DNA of 64,000 bases, from contig JAHKAM010000021.1 in NCBI GenBank assembly GCA_018826515.1, forward strand, positions 1-64,000, in the 5' to 3' direction. Positions 37,279 through 45,905 of this stretch are shown piece by piece. The notes under the pieces are model-generated. The model worked only from the letters and a program-made list of their open reading frames with translations. It was not told where the DNA came from and did no database searches. A program made the position numbers and the translations under genes. Every line of letters starts with the position of its first letter. Position 1 is the stretch's first letter. The DNA is from Alphaproteobacteria bacterium. GTDB lineage: Bacteria > Pseudomonadota > Alphaproteobacteria > Caulobacterales > Caulobacteraceae.

Positions 37279-37519
37279 CTTCCCCCATTTCAGGGGAAGG
37301 TGTCAGGCGAAATCGAACACAAGGAAGTCGATCGGGACCTGCCGTCGGAAGCGAAGACCATCGAGCGCCTTGTCGCGAACCAGCGACCAGAAGAATTCCT
37401 CCGCCCGGGTCGGCTTCTTGCGCAGACGACGGGCGCGTCTGATCGCCTGTTCAGGCCGCATCCGGCAGGCCCCCATCCGTCTCGCTCCGCGAGCCACCTT
37501 CCCCCGAAATGGGGGAAGG
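37279..37519. mobile_element. Palindrome-bounded unit carrying a DUF559 remnant
   Basis: Two near-identical 23-bp palindromes (CCTTCCCCC-ATTTCA-GGGGAAGG type at 37279-37301 and CCTTCCCCC-GAAAT-GGGGGAAGG at 37497-37519) enclose about 195 bp. That interior is filled by a truncated DUF559 frame. The boundaries of the frame abut both palindromes. This suggests a small mobile or formerly mobile cassette of the REP-associated kind. No target-site duplication could be verified by eye. Confidence 0.5.
37303..37497 (-). pseudogene. Truncated DUF559 (Vsr-like endonuclease domain) gene
   Basis: The 64-aa frame contains RPEQAIRRARRLRKKPTRAEEFFWSLVRDKALDGLRFRRQVPIDFLVFDFA. This is the first half of the ~110-residue DUF559 fold, with its R-x-R-R-x-P-T-xAE, LW..LR and FRRQ-P motifs. 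It stops right after VFDFA, before the conserved acidic E-x-DG-x-xH residues of the active site, so it cannot be an active nuclease. It overlaps the C-terminal codons of the radical SAM gene on the same strand, in another frame. Confidence 0.75.
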
Positions 37520-38587
37520 GAGATCGAAGAGGTCCATCTGCGTCTTCATGTCCGCCGGCGCCTTGAACTGCGTCTCGTCCAGCGGCATCCGGGGGGCGTC
37601 CAGCCGGTAGCGCTTCATCGCCGCCCTGAACCGGGCGGCGATCAGATCGGCGACCGGCCCGGTCCCCTTCATCCGCTGGCTCCAGTCGGCGTCATAGTCC
37701 TTGCCGCCGCGGGTCTGGCGGATCAGGGACATGACCCGGGCGGCGCGGTCGGGGCGGGCGTCGGCCAGCCATTCGCGGAACAGGTCCTTGATCTCGAGCG
37801 GCAGGCGAAGGGTCACATACATGGCCGAGGTCGCGCCCGCCTTTGACGCTGCTTCCAGCACCGACTCCAGCTCGTGATCGTTGAGGCCGGGAATGACGGG
37901 GGCGAAGCCGACCGTGACCGGGCAGCCAGCCTCGGCCAGCCGGGAGATGGCTTCCAGACGCTTCGCCGGCGTCGAGGCGCGCGGCTCCATGGCGCGGGCC
38001 AGGCCCCTGTCGAGGGTGGTGATGGAGACGCACGCCGAGGCCAGCCCGACCTGTCCCATCGGTCCGAGGATGTCGGCGTCCCGGGCGATCAGCACGGATT
38101 TGGTGATGATGCTGAAGGGGTGCCGGAACCGCTGCATCACCTCGAGGATCGAGCGGGTTGAGTTCAGCTCGCGCTCGACCGGCTGATAGGGATCGGTGTT
38201 GCCGCCTATGTGGATGCGTTTGCAAACATAGCGGGGTTTCGTGAATTCCCGCTCCAGCAGACGCGCGGCCTCGGGCTTGAAGAAGAGTCGGCTCTCGAAA
38301 TCCAGGCCCGGGGATAGGCCCATGAAGGCATGGGACGGACGGGCGTAGCAGTAGATGCAGCCATGTTCGCAGCCCTTGTAGGGGTTGATGGATCGGTCGA
38401 AACCGATGTCCGGACTGGTGTTCCGCGCGATGATGGTCCGGGCGTGCTCGGGGGTCAGGGTCGTGCGCAGGGGTGCGGTTTCGACATCGTCGCCTGTCCA
38501 GCCGTCATCGAAGGCCTCGACGGTTTCCGGTTCGAACCGCCCGCTCGCATTCGATCGAGCGCCCCGTCCCTTCGCCGCTTCAGCCAT
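37451..38587 (-). CDS. PA0069 family radical SAM protein
   Basis: This is a 378-aa protein when started at the ATG at 38587. The track start adds 21 residues that read through the LexA box. The radical SAM cluster motif CEHGCIYCYARPSH binds the 4Fe-4S cluster. SINPYKGCEHGC, HIGGNTDPYQPVERELNSTRSILEV and SITTLDRGLARAMEPRASTPAKRLEAI are diagnostic of this SplB-related family. The biochemical target is unknown. A perfect LexA box 24 bp upstream implies SOS induction. The last ~22 residues (LPSPISGEGGSRSETDGGLPDAA) are encoded by the palindromic repeat. Confidence 0.9.
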   Translation of the reverse strand: MAEAAKGRGARSNASGRFEPETVEAFDDGWTGDDVETAPLRTTLTPEHARTIIARNTSPDIGFDRSINPYKGCEHGCIYCYARPSHAFMGLSPGLDFESRLFFKPEAARLLEREFTKPRYVCKRIHIGGNTDPYQPVERELNSTRSILEVMQRFRHPFSIITKSVLIARDADILGPMGQVGLASACVSITTLDRGLARAMEPRASTPAKRLEAISRLAEAGCPVTVGFAPVIPGLNDHELESVLEAASKAGATSAMYVTLRLPLEIKDLFREWLADARPDRAARVMSLIRQTRGGKDYDADWSQRMKGTGPVADLIAARFRAAMKRYRLDAPRMPLDETQFKAPADMKTQMDLFDLPSPISGEGGSRSETDGGLPDAA

Positions 38588-38610
38588 AAGGGCAGGATAG
38601 CTGAGAAATA

Positions 38611-38625
38611 GAACAAAGCAAGAAC
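38611..38625 (-). promoter_or_regulatory. LexA (SOS) box upstream of the radical SAM gene
   Basis: GAACAAAGCAAGAAC is a perfect GAAC-N7-GAAC, 24 bp from the start of the PA0069-type gene. The position is that of an operator overlapping the transcription start. The nearest other gene, tRNA-Leu, is transcribed away from behind it and would not use it. Confidence 0.8.
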
Positions 38626-38674
38626 TCTTGTGCCGACGGCCAGGGGGCAAGGGGCGGGGGAGATCCGGGGACAG

Positions 38675-38764
38675 CCCTGCTTCGCCAAGGCTTCGCAGGG
38701 CATCCCGCTTCGCCCGGCGGCCGTTGGCGGGACCGGTCCTGCGAAGCCCGGAGGGCGAAGCAGG
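38675..38764. repeat. Inverted repeat between tRNA-Leu and the radical SAM gene
   Basis: CCTGCTTCGCC at about 38676 and GGCGAAGCAGG at about 38754 form outer arms. An inner CCCTGC/GCAGGG hairpin lies at about 38675-38700. The element lies immediately 3' of the minus-strand tRNA-Leu and may help transcript end processing, or be another dispersed repeat. No T-run and no ORF are supported. Confidence 0.55.
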
Positions 38765-38765
38765 A

Positions 38766-38850
38766 TGGTGCGGATGAGAGGACTCGAACCTCCACGCCTC
38801 GCGGCGCTGGAACCTAAATCCAGTGCGTCTACCAGTTCCGCCACATCCGC
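38766..38850 (-). tRNA. tRNA-Leu (anticodon TAG)
   Basis: The minus-strand acceptor GCGGATG pairs with CATCCGC. The anticodon stem CTGGA-TTTAGGT-TCCAG holds TAG. A long variable arm (GCGCCGCGAGGCGT region) is typical of class II tRNAs. The T arm is GGAGGTTCGAGTCCTCT. CCA is encoded (TGG at 38766-38768 on plus). Confidence 0.95.
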
Positions 38851-38916
38851 AGGTCCGTCCGCCTCCTAGGCGGCGATCAACCCGGGAGCAAGGCCAGAAC
38901 CGCGTTCAGGCGATCC

Positions 38917-40620
38917 TCAACGCGCTTCCATCGTCGGCGCGGGGGCCGGCGCGCTCACCGTGAAGGCGTGGGTGGGCAGGGTGAGCGTGCGCGGCGCCGC
39001 CCCCTCCACGCCCACGACCAACAGGCCGCCCAGCCCGCAGCTCGCCACGGCTTCGTCCGGTCCGAAGATCGACCCCCGGGGGATCCGCGCCGTCAGGGTG
39101 ATGCGGCCTTCGCCGTTCGACCGGCCGAACGTGATGTCCTGGGGGCCGAGCGGGACGCTCTGGGGCTGGGCTTGGCCACAGGAGACCTCGAGGATCGCCG
39201 AGCCGGAGATCACCTCGGTGGCCCGACGACCGTCCTTCTCCCTGACGATATAGGTCAGCGGCACGGACAGCGGCGAACCGTTCGGCTCGGCGTTCAGGGT
39301 GTAGGCCAGGTCTCCCTGTGGATTCGCTAGGCTGATGCTGGCCCGATAGTCGGCGATGTCGGTCGAGGCCAGGGGGATGGTCAGGGGCGGCGCCACGTCG
39401 GCGCCGACGCCCGGAATGGAAGTGCTCACGCTGAAGGCCAACCTCGCGACGTTCGAGGTGGCGTTGGCGGTCGGGGTCGCGCGAACGGTGAAGCGGCAGA
39501 CGCGCGCGCCCTCGGGCGCCGGCTGAACGGTGAAATTCGAATAGTCGAACGTGTTCGCCCGGTTGGGCGCGGCCGCCAGCTGCCAGAAAATCCTGTCGCA
39601 ATAGGCGGTGGGAACCCCCGAGAGATCCGCCGACCATTGAATGGGCTGGGCGCCGTCTATGGACGTCGGATTGGTCGCCACGGGGGTGACGTTGGCCAGC
39701 AGCGGGGCGTCGACGGACAGCCGAACCGCGCCCGGGAAGGTCGCGCCCGGATGCCGGTTCAGGACCGCGACTCCGAAGCCGGCGGTGTTCTGCCTGATGC
39801 TCGCATTGCCCGATCCCGACGCCTCGGCAGAGGCGCTGACAAACGGAATCGCGGCGCCGATCCGGGCATTGCCCGACATCAGAACCGCCTGGGTCAGACC
39901 GGTCATCCGGTAGGCCGCCGCGCCATCGATCACACGGGTGATCTCGAGGCGCGCCTGGTTGCCCGGTTCAACCATCGAGGGATGCAGACGGTACCAGTTC
40001 CATGCGGCCAGATAGACGCTGAAGCGGTCCACATTGGGCCGGCGATCGACCTCGGTCGACGCCAGTCCCAGCGCCGCGGCCACCGGCGAGACGATCCGGC
40101 CGCTGTAGAGGTAGATGGACTGGCTTCGACTTTCCGTGACGCTCGTGTTGATGGCCGCGCGAAACACATTGGCCGACAGCGGTATGTTGATGTCTCCGGA
40201 CGCCGACAACATGGTCGAGCAATTGTGCTGCCGGATCCCGCTGGCGGTCCGGCTGTAGAGCGCGGTCGCCTCGTTCTCGGCGTAGGTCACACCGAGCGGC
40301 TGCATGCCGTTCCGCGACAGGCTCCCGTTGTCACCGCGCAGATAGATGTTGGAGAAATAGGATCCGAGCGAGTCCAGCGAATAGATCGGAACGTTCTGCT
40401 CAAGTCGGTTGGCGAAAGTGTCCCAGGACCGGACGTCCGCCGGAATGTAGCGCTCGGGCGCCAGATTGGTGGACGAGGCCGGCAGACAGGTGCGGGCGAC
40501 CGTCAGAAACTGCTCGCCCAGCCATCGGTTGAGAGGGCGGGACTCCTGCGCGGCGGCGGCGGTCGGCCACCCCACCGCCATTGCGATCGGCAAGGCCACG
40601 GCCAGTGCTCTTGTAATCAC
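38917..40620 (-). CDS. Large secreted protein of unknown function
   Basis: This 567-aa protein has a Sec signal peptide MITRALAVALPIAMAVGWPTAAAAQ. The mature N-terminal half is mixed helical (NRWLGEQFLTVARTCLPASSTNLAPERY). The C-terminal half looks like tandem beta-sandwich domains (PIQWSADLSGVPTAYCDRIFWQLAAA; CRFTVRATPTANATSNVARLAFSVS; FGRSNGEGRITLTARIPRGSIFGPDEAVASCGLGG). Paired cysteines suggest periplasmic or surface disulfides. No catalytic motif or known family is recognised. Ser/Asn/Thr are richer than in neighbours. It stands alone, divergent from the AGCS transporter gene. Confidence 0.75.
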   Translation of the reverse strand: MITRALAVALPIAMAVGWPTAAAAQESRPLNRWLGEQFLTVARTCLPASSTNLAPERYIPADVRSWDTFANRLEQNVPIYSLDSLGSYFSNIYLRGDNGSLSRNGMQPLGVTYAENEATALYSRTASGIRQHNCSTMLSASGDINIPLSANVFRAAINTSVTESRSQSIYLYSGRIVSPVAAALGLASTEVDRRPNVDRFSVYLAAWNWYRLHPSMVEPGNQARLEITRVIDGAAAYRMTGLTQAVLMSGNARIGAAIPFVSASAEASGSGNASIRQNTAGFGVAVLNRHPGATFPGAVRLSVDAPLLANVTPVATNPTSIDGAQPIQWSADLSGVPTAYCDRIFWQLAAAPNRANTFDYSNFTVQPAPEGARVCRFTVRATPTANATSNVARLAFSVSTSIPGVGADVAPPLTIPLASTDIADYRASISLANPQGDLAYTLNAEPNGSPLSVPLTYIVREKDGRRATEVISGSAILEVSCGQAQPQSVPLGPQDITFGRSNGEGRITLTARIPRGSIFGPDEAVASCGLGGLLVVGVEGAAPRTLTLPTHAFTVSAPAPAPTMEAR

Positions 40621-40775
40621 GATGCTCTCTCCAGAAGCGAATGCCCGTCAAACGGGTATCACAACGAACGTCGGTTGGCGAGTCCGGGCCGGTAAGCCGG
40701 GCCCGCGACGCCGAGGCCGTCCGCCTGTGGGAGCCCGTGTCCCGACACACCCGCTTTCGCAGGGTCCGGAACGGC

Positions 40776-40800
40776 GCGGCCGCGCAAAGGGCGCGGCCGC
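40776..40800. repeat. GC-rich hairpin upstream of the AGCS gene
   Basis: GCGGCCGCGC-AAAGG-GCGCGGCCGC is a 10-bp perfect stem in the 267-bp divergent gap between the secreted-protein gene and the alanine symporter gene. I checked the rest of this gap for a glycine riboswitch and saw none. A possible 5'-UTR structure of the transporter mRNA is the only suggestion. Confidence 0.45.
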
Positions 40801-40887
40801 CGAACGCCAGAATCCCGAATTCCGGCTGGCCAATCCGTTCACCATGTGGATAGTTGCGCGGCTCAAAAGGGGTTGAGGGGAATCCGA

Positions 40888-42363
40888 ATGGCCAACAGTC
40901 CAGGTCCGATGCAGGGCTTCTACGACGGCGTGACCAACGTCAGCGACTTCATCTGGGGCGGAACCTGGCATGGCGAGCAGGTCCTGCTGTTTCCGCCGAT
41001 GGTCGTCATTCTGCTCGGCGTCGGCATCTGGATCATGATCGGTCTGCGCTTCTATCCGATCACCCATCTGGGCATGGCCTTCGCCGGCCTGTTCAAGAAA
41101 AACGACGAAAAGGGAAAGGGCGAGATCTCGCCGTTCGCCGCCCTGTCGACGGCGCTGTCGGGCCAGGTCGGCACCGGCAACCTCGCCGGCGTCGCCACCG
41201 CCATCACCCTGGGCGGACCGGGCGCCCTGTTCTGGATGTGGATCACGGCCCTGATCGGCATGTCCCTGGCCTTCGCCGAGGGCTCGCTGGCCATCCGCTA
41301 CCGCGAGAAAGGGCCTGACGGCCATTTCCGCGGCGGCCCGATGAACTACATCCGCAACGGTCTCGGAAAGAAATGGGGCTGGCTGGCCGTGGTCTTCTGC
41401 ATCGGCCTGCTGTTCTCGTCGATCGCCACAGGCAACATGATCCAGGCGAACTCGTTCGCGGACTCCTTCAGCGGCCTCACCGGGTTGCCGGAGTGGGGCT
41501 CCGGGATTGTCGTCGCCGTGGCCGTCTTCGCCGTCATCATCGGCGGCATCAAGTCGATCGGCGCCATCGCCGAGAAGGTCGTTCCCTTCATGGCTCTGGT
41601 CTACCTGCTGATGGCCGGCATCGCCCTGGCGATGAATTTCACCGCCATTCCGGGGGCCTTCGCCACCATCTTCGAGAGCGCCTTCACCGGCCATGCGGCG
41701 GCCGGCGGCTTCGTCGGGGCCGGCATGATCCTGGCGATCCGCTCCGGCGTGGCCCGCGGTCTGTTCTCCAACGAGGCGGGACAGGGCTCGACCCCCATCG
41801 CCCACGCCGTGGCCCAGACCGACGACCCCGCCAAGCAGGGCCGGTTCGCCATGATGGGGACCTTCATCGACACCATCATCATCTGTACGGCGACCGGCCT
41901 GGTCATGCTGGCGGTCCAGGGCGCCTTCCCGCACACCGGCGCGGACGGCGCCGTGGTGATGCAGAACACCGTCTGGACCTCCGACCTGCGCGGCTTCGCC
42001 ATGACCGAGGCGGCCTATGCGACAGCCTTCCCATGGCCGGTTTTCGGCAATGTCACCATCGGCGGGCTGATCGCCTCGATCGCCCTGATCCTGTTCGTGT
42101 TCACGACCCTGATCACCTGGGGCTACTACGGCGAGCGGGCCGCGACCTATCTGTTCGGCATGAAGCTGGCCATTCCGTTCCGGCTCTTCTGGGTGGTGAT
42201 GATCTTCATCGGCTCCTTCCAGGAGATCGAACTGGTCTGGCGTCTCGGCGATATCGCCAACGCCGCCATGGCCCTGCCCAACCTGATCGCCCTGGCCCTC
42301 CTGTCCGGGGTCGTCTTCGCCCTCGCCAAGGGAAACAAGACCGCCGGCAAGGATCACGAATAG
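40888..42363 (+). CDS. Sodium:alanine symporter family (AGCS) protein
   Basis: This is a 491-aa protein when started at the ATG at 40888. The track start at 40846 adds 14 residues. It has about ten membrane helices with the AGCS signatures GQVGTGNLAGVATAITLGGPGALFWMW, SLAIRYREKGPDGHFRGGPMNYI, and GVARGLFSNEAGQGSTPIAHA. It should import alanine or glycine with sodium. It is the first of three amino-acid transporters in a row, and a 13-bp hairpin separates it from the next. Confidence 0.93.
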   Translation: MANSPGPMQGFYDGVTNVSDFIWGGTWHGEQVLLFPPMVVILLGVGIWIMIGLRFYPITHLGMAFAGLFKKNDEKGKGEISPFAALSTALSGQVGTGNLAGVATAITLGGPGALFWMWITALIGMSLAFAEGSLAIRYREKGPDGHFRGGPMNYIRNGLGKKWGWLAVVFCIGLLFSSIATGNMIQANSFADSFSGLTGLPEWGSGIVVAVAVFAVIIGGIKSIGAIAEKVVPFMALVYLLMAGIALAMNFTAIPGAFATIFESAFTGHAAAGGFVGAGMILAIRSGVARGLFSNEAGQGSTPIAHAVAQTDDPAKQGRFAMMGTFIDTIIICTATGLVMLAVQGAFPHTGADGAVVMQNTVWTSDLRGFAMTEAAYATAFPWPVFGNVTIGGLIASIALILFVFTTLITWGYYGERAATYLFGMKLAIPFRLFWVVMIFIGSFQEIELVWRLGDIANAAMALPNLIALALLSGVVFALAKGNKTAGKDHE

Positions 42364-42370
42364 CGAGCCT

Positions 42371-42401
42371 TCAAGGCCCGGGTGAACCGCCCGGGCCTTG
42401 A
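42371..42401. terminator. Hairpin between the AGCS and NSS genes
   Basis: TCAAGGCCCGGGC...GCCCGGGCCTTGA forms a long perfect stem just after the AGCS stop. No T-run follows (AACAATT), so it may attenuate transcription or protect the mRNA 3' end rather than terminate fully. Confidence 0.55.
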
Positions 42402-42485
42402 ACAATTCACGGTCGCCCGCAGGGTCGGCCGCAACATGAGGGCGCGGCCGGATCGGAACCGCGTCACGAGTTCGGGAGTAGTCAA

Positions 42486-43919
42486 TTGGCAGGAAACACA
42501 GCGGCGCCGGGTCAGGCGCGATGGTCCTCGAAGGCCGCCTTCGTGCTCGCGGCCACCGGGTCGGCGGTCGGTCTCGGCAATCTCTGGCGCTTTCCCACCG
42601 AGGCGGGCAGCAACGGCGGCGGGGCCTTCGTTCTGCTCTATATCCTTTGCGTGGTCCTGATCGCCCTGCCGCTGCTGCTGGCTGAAAGCCTGATCGGCCG
42701 TCACGGGCAGCGCTCGACCATCGCCAGCACGGCCTATCTGGCGCGGCAGTCCGGGGCCAGTTCCGCCTGGAGCCTGCTGGCCGTGATCGGCCTGATCGCC
42801 AATACCGCCATCCTGACCTTCTACTGCGTCGTCGCCGGCTGGGTGGTCTATTTCATCGGCACGAGCGCGGTCGATCTGATCGGCGCCGTCGGGGCCGGCG
42901 AGCCGCTGCGGGGCGCCTATGGCGAGCAGTCGGTCGACCAGATCCAGCAGATGATGCCGACCCTGTTCGCCAATCCGGTCCTGCTGGTCGGTCTGCAACT
43001 CGCCTTCGTGGTGGTGACGGTCTGGATCGTCGCCCGCGGGGTCAAGGGCGGTATCGAGATGGCGGCGACCTGGCTGATGCCGGCCTTCTTCTTCCTTCTG
43101 ATCGGGATCACCATCTACGCCGCGATCATCGGCGACTTCGCCGCGGCGGTGGCCTTCCTGTTCACGCCGGACTTCGAACGCGCCCTGCAGCCGGGCGTGC
43201 TGAGCTCCGCGCTGGGCCAGGCCTTCTTCTCACTGAGCCTTGGGGGCGGGGCCATGATCGCCTACGGCGCCTATGCCTCGCGCGAGACCAACCTGGGCCA
43301 GACCTCGGGCATGATCGCCTTCGCCGACACGGGCGTGGCCATCATCGCCGGCCTGGCCATCTTCCCGATCGTGTTCAGCGTCGGGATGGAGCCGAACGCC
43401 GGCCCGACCCTGATGTTCCAGACCCTGCCGGCGGCCTTCCACGCCATGCCCGGCGGCGCCATCGTCGGCCTGCTGTTCTTCGTCCTGGCCCTGTTCGCGG
43501 CCCTGACCTCTTCGGTGTCGCTGCTCGAGATTTCGGTGGGCTGGGTGACCGAGAAGTTCGGCGTGTCGCGGGTGAAGGCCTCGTTCTGGATCGGCGTGCT
43601 GGTGTTCCTGATCGGCCTGTTGTCGGCCTTGTCCTTCAATGTGCTGGCCGACCAGCGACCGCTCGCCTTCGTCCAGGGCTTCGAGAACGCGACCTGGTTC
43701 GACGCCATCGACGGGGTCACCGGACGGTTGCTGCTGCCGCTGTCGGGCCTGATCACGGCCATCTTCATCGGCTGGGTCGCCGATCGCAAACTGGTCAACG
43801 CCGAGACCGGGCTCACGGGCGGCGGTCTGACGGCCTGGCGGTTCCTGGTCGCCTGGCTGTGCCCGCTGGCGGTGGCGGCCATTCTCGTGATCGGCCTGTT
43901 CCCGCAGCTGCTGGGCTAG
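42486..43919 (+). CDS. Sodium-dependent transporter, NSS/SNF family
   Basis: This 477-aa protein starts at a TTG with GGGAGTA upstream. It has about twelve helices. The first holds the NSS sodium/substrate site ATGSAVGLGNLWRFPTEAGSNGGGAF. LSLGGGAMIAYGAYASRETNLGQ and ALFAALTSSVSLLEISVGW are the other site regions. Bacterial NSS members such as LeuT and TnaT carry hydrophobic amino acids. The substrate cannot be read here. It is downstream of AGCS and ends in a strong terminator. Confidence 0.93.
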   Translation: MAGNTAAPGQARWSSKAAFVLAATGSAVGLGNLWRFPTEAGSNGGGAFVLLYILCVVLIALPLLLAESLIGRHGQRSTIASTAYLARQSGASSAWSLLAVIGLIANTAILTFYCVVAGWVVYFIGTSAVDLIGAVGAGEPLRGAYGEQSVDQIQQMMPTLFANPVLLVGLQLAFVVVTVWIVARGVKGGIEMAATWLMPAFFFLLIGITIYAAIIGDFAAAVAFLFTPDFERALQPGVLSSALGQAFFSLSLGGGAMIAYGAYASRETNLGQTSGMIAFADTGVAIIAGLAIFPIVFSVGMEPNAGPTLMFQTLPAAFHAMPGGAIVGLLFFVLALFAALTSSVSLLEISVGWVTEKFGVSRVKASFWIGVLVFLIGLLSALSFNVLADQRPLAFVQGFENATWFDAIDGVTGRLLLPLSGLITAIFIGWVADRKLVNAETGLTGGGLTAWRFLVAWLCPLAVAAILVIGLFPQLLG

Positions 43920-43940
43920 GACCCGGTTCATCCGACAGGA

Positions 43941-43970
43941 AGCGGCCCGGGCCAGGTCCGGGCCGCTTTT
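43941..43970 (+). terminator. Terminator after the NSS gene
   Basis: AGCGGCCCGG and CCGGGCCGCT arms, then TTTT, directly downstream of the NSS stop. Confidence 0.85.
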
Positions 43971-44032
43971 CCTTGCGCCCAGGGCTGTTCGGGGGGCGGG
44001 CCCATGGCCGTCGAGGCGGTCCCTGAATCGAG

Positions 44033-44060
44033 AAAGGCCCGGGCTCACGCCCGGGCCTTT
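44033..44060. terminator. Bidirectional terminator after the APC permease gene
   Basis: A 12-bp perfect stem AAAGGCCCGGGC-TCAC-GCCCGGGCCTTT has A's on one side and T's on the other. It separates the plus-strand NSS gene from the minus-strand permease and can end both. Confidence 0.85.
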
Positions 44061-44085
44061 CCTGTTTTGCAGACGCCTGGGAGGA

Positions 44086-45750
44086 TCAGTCGTCCTTGAC
44101 GTTGTCGACATCGCCGCCGAGGGCCGCGACCGGGCTCGACATCGTGGTCTCCTCGGTGATGTCGATGCCCTTGGCCAGCTTCGAGTGCCAGAAGCCGTAG
44201 GCGGCGTAGATCACCGCCCCGACCACGGCGTAGCAGCCGAGAATGGTCAGCGGCAGCGGATTGCCGTCCATCGCGTGCTGGATCATGGGCCAGAAGTTGA
44301 AGGCCGCCAGCGAAAGGCAGGCGAGGATGCCCGCGACGGCCGTGGCGATGCCGCCCGGCACCTTGAACGGGCGCTCCATCTCCGGATGCTTGATGCGCAG
44401 GAAGATCACGCTCAGGCAGACGATCGAGAAGGCCACGGCCGTCCCGAGGGAGACCAGGTCGCCGAGGATGGAGATGGGCAGGAAGGACGCCGCGACGGCG
44501 ATCAGCACGCCCAGCAGGATGGTGCCGATCCAAGGGGTGCGGAACTTCGGGTGGATGACGGCGAAGGCGCGCGGCAGCAGGCCGTCACGCGCCATGGTGT
44601 AGAAGATGCGCGTCTGGCCGTAGCACAGCACCAGCATGACCGAGGACAGGCCGGTGATGGCGCCGATCTTGATCAGGAAGCTGATCAGGTTCAGCTCGCC
44701 GCCCGGGGCCGCGGCCATCGGGATGTCGGCCCATTCCAGACCCATGCGGTCGATGGCCACGGCCACCGGCGCCGGGCTGGCCAGCTCGAGATAGGGCACC
44801 ACGCCCGTCATGACCGCCGCAACGGCCATATAGATGAGGGTGCAGACGATCAGGGCGCCCAGGATGCCGACGGGGACGTCCTTGGACGGATTCTTGGCCT
44901 CGGCCGCCGCGGTCGAGACCGCTTCGAAGCCGACATAGGCGAAGAAGATGATGGAGGCGCCGCGCAGGATGCCCGTGGCCCCGTACTCGCCGAACTTGCC
45001 GGTCGTGTTCTCGGGGATGAAGGGCGTCCAGTTGGCTGGGTTGATGTACTGGATCCCCACGGCGATGAAGGTCAGCAGCACCACGATCTTGATCATCACG
45101 ATGATGTTGTTGATCGAGGCCGACTCGCTGACGCCGAGGACCAGCAGGCTGCAGACGGCGGCGATGCCGATGGCGGCGACCAGGTTGAAGGTGCCGGTCA
45201 GCGGGAAGCTGGCGACGCCCGTGTCCGAGGTCACGGCCTGGATCAGCGGCGTGGCCCACGACGGGCCTTCGCCGCCCGCATACTGGATCATGGGGAACAG
45301 ACCGCCGGCCACGCCGAAGTCGCCAAGGATCGAGACGACATAGCCTGACCAGCCGACCGCGACGGTCGAGGCGGCGACGCCGTATTCAAGCACCAGGAGC
45401 CAGCCCATGATCCAGGCGAAAACCTCGCCCAGGGTGCCATAGGCATAGGTGTAGGCCGAGCCGGAGACCGGCATGGTCGAGGCCAGTTCGGCGTAGCACA
45501 GACCCGCCAGACCGCAGGCAATGCCGGCGACGACGAAGCTGAGCATGATGGCCGGACCCGCGTGGGCCGCGGCGACCTGGCCGGTGAGAACGAAGATGCC
45601 GGCGCCGATGATGGCGCCGATGCCCAGACTCATCAGATTGATGGGGCCCAGCGAGCGCTTCAGCTCGCTCTTGGCCGCTTCTTTCTGGATCTGGACGACG
45701 GATTTTTTGAGAAATAGCCGGTTCCCCGGCGGGCGTCCTGCGACGGCCAT
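44086..45750 (-). CDS. APC family amino acid permease
   Basis: This is a 554-aa protein when started at the ATG at 45750 (MAVAGRPPGNRLFLKKSVVQIQKEAAKSELKRSLGPINL). The track start adds 28 unsupported residues. It has twelve or more helices. The first is the APC signature LMSLGIGAIIGAGIFVLTGQVAAAHAGPAIMLSFV, followed by CYAELASTMPVSGSAYTYAYGTLGEVFAWIMGWLLVLEYGVAAS. The cationic-amino-acid/YhdG-like type is likely, but the substrate is unknown. It is divergent from hrpB. Confidence 0.92.
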   Translation of the reverse strand: MAVAGRPPGNRLFLKKSVVQIQKEAAKSELKRSLGPINLMSLGIGAIIGAGIFVLTGQVAAAHAGPAIMLSFVVAGIACGLAGLCYAELASTMPVSGSAYTYAYGTLGEVFAWIMGWLLVLEYGVAASTVAVGWSGYVVSILGDFGVAGGLFPMIQYAGGEGPSWATPLIQAVTSDTGVASFPLTGTFNLVAAIGIAAVCSLLVLGVSESASINNIIVMIKIVVLLTFIAVGIQYINPANWTPFIPENTTGKFGEYGATGILRGASIIFFAYVGFEAVSTAAAEAKNPSKDVPVGILGALIVCTLIYMAVAAVMTGVVPYLELASPAPVAVAIDRMGLEWADIPMAAAPGGELNLISFLIKIGAITGLSSVMLVLCYGQTRIFYTMARDGLLPRAFAVIHPKFRTPWIGTILLGVLIAVAASFLPISILGDLVSLGTAVAFSIVCLSVIFLRIKHPEMERPFKVPGGIATAVAGILACLSLAAFNFWPMIQHAMDGNPLPLTILGCYAVVGAVIYAAYGFWHSKLAKGIDITEETTMSSPVAALGGDVDNVKDD

Positions 45751-45905
45751 GAGTTCTTGTCCAACCGTGCGCCCCTCCCTTGAGTCGGCCGACCACGACA
45801 GCGCGACGTTTAGGCGCACCGGTTGGACTGTCAACGGAGCAAAAGCGGGGCGGGATCCCGTTCATTCGCTTCCCCATATCGGCGGCGCCGGATAGACCGC
45901 AGGCG

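Noticed and set aside
40621-40887. Glycine or alanine riboswitch upstream of the AGCS transporter
   Set aside because: The conserved glycine-aptamer core sequences were looked for and not found. Only GC-rich hairpins are present.
40648-42405. 585-aa minus-strand ORF opposite the AGCS gene
   Set aside because: Gly/Asp/Gln/His-rich antisense shadow. The AGCS signatures are on the plus strand.
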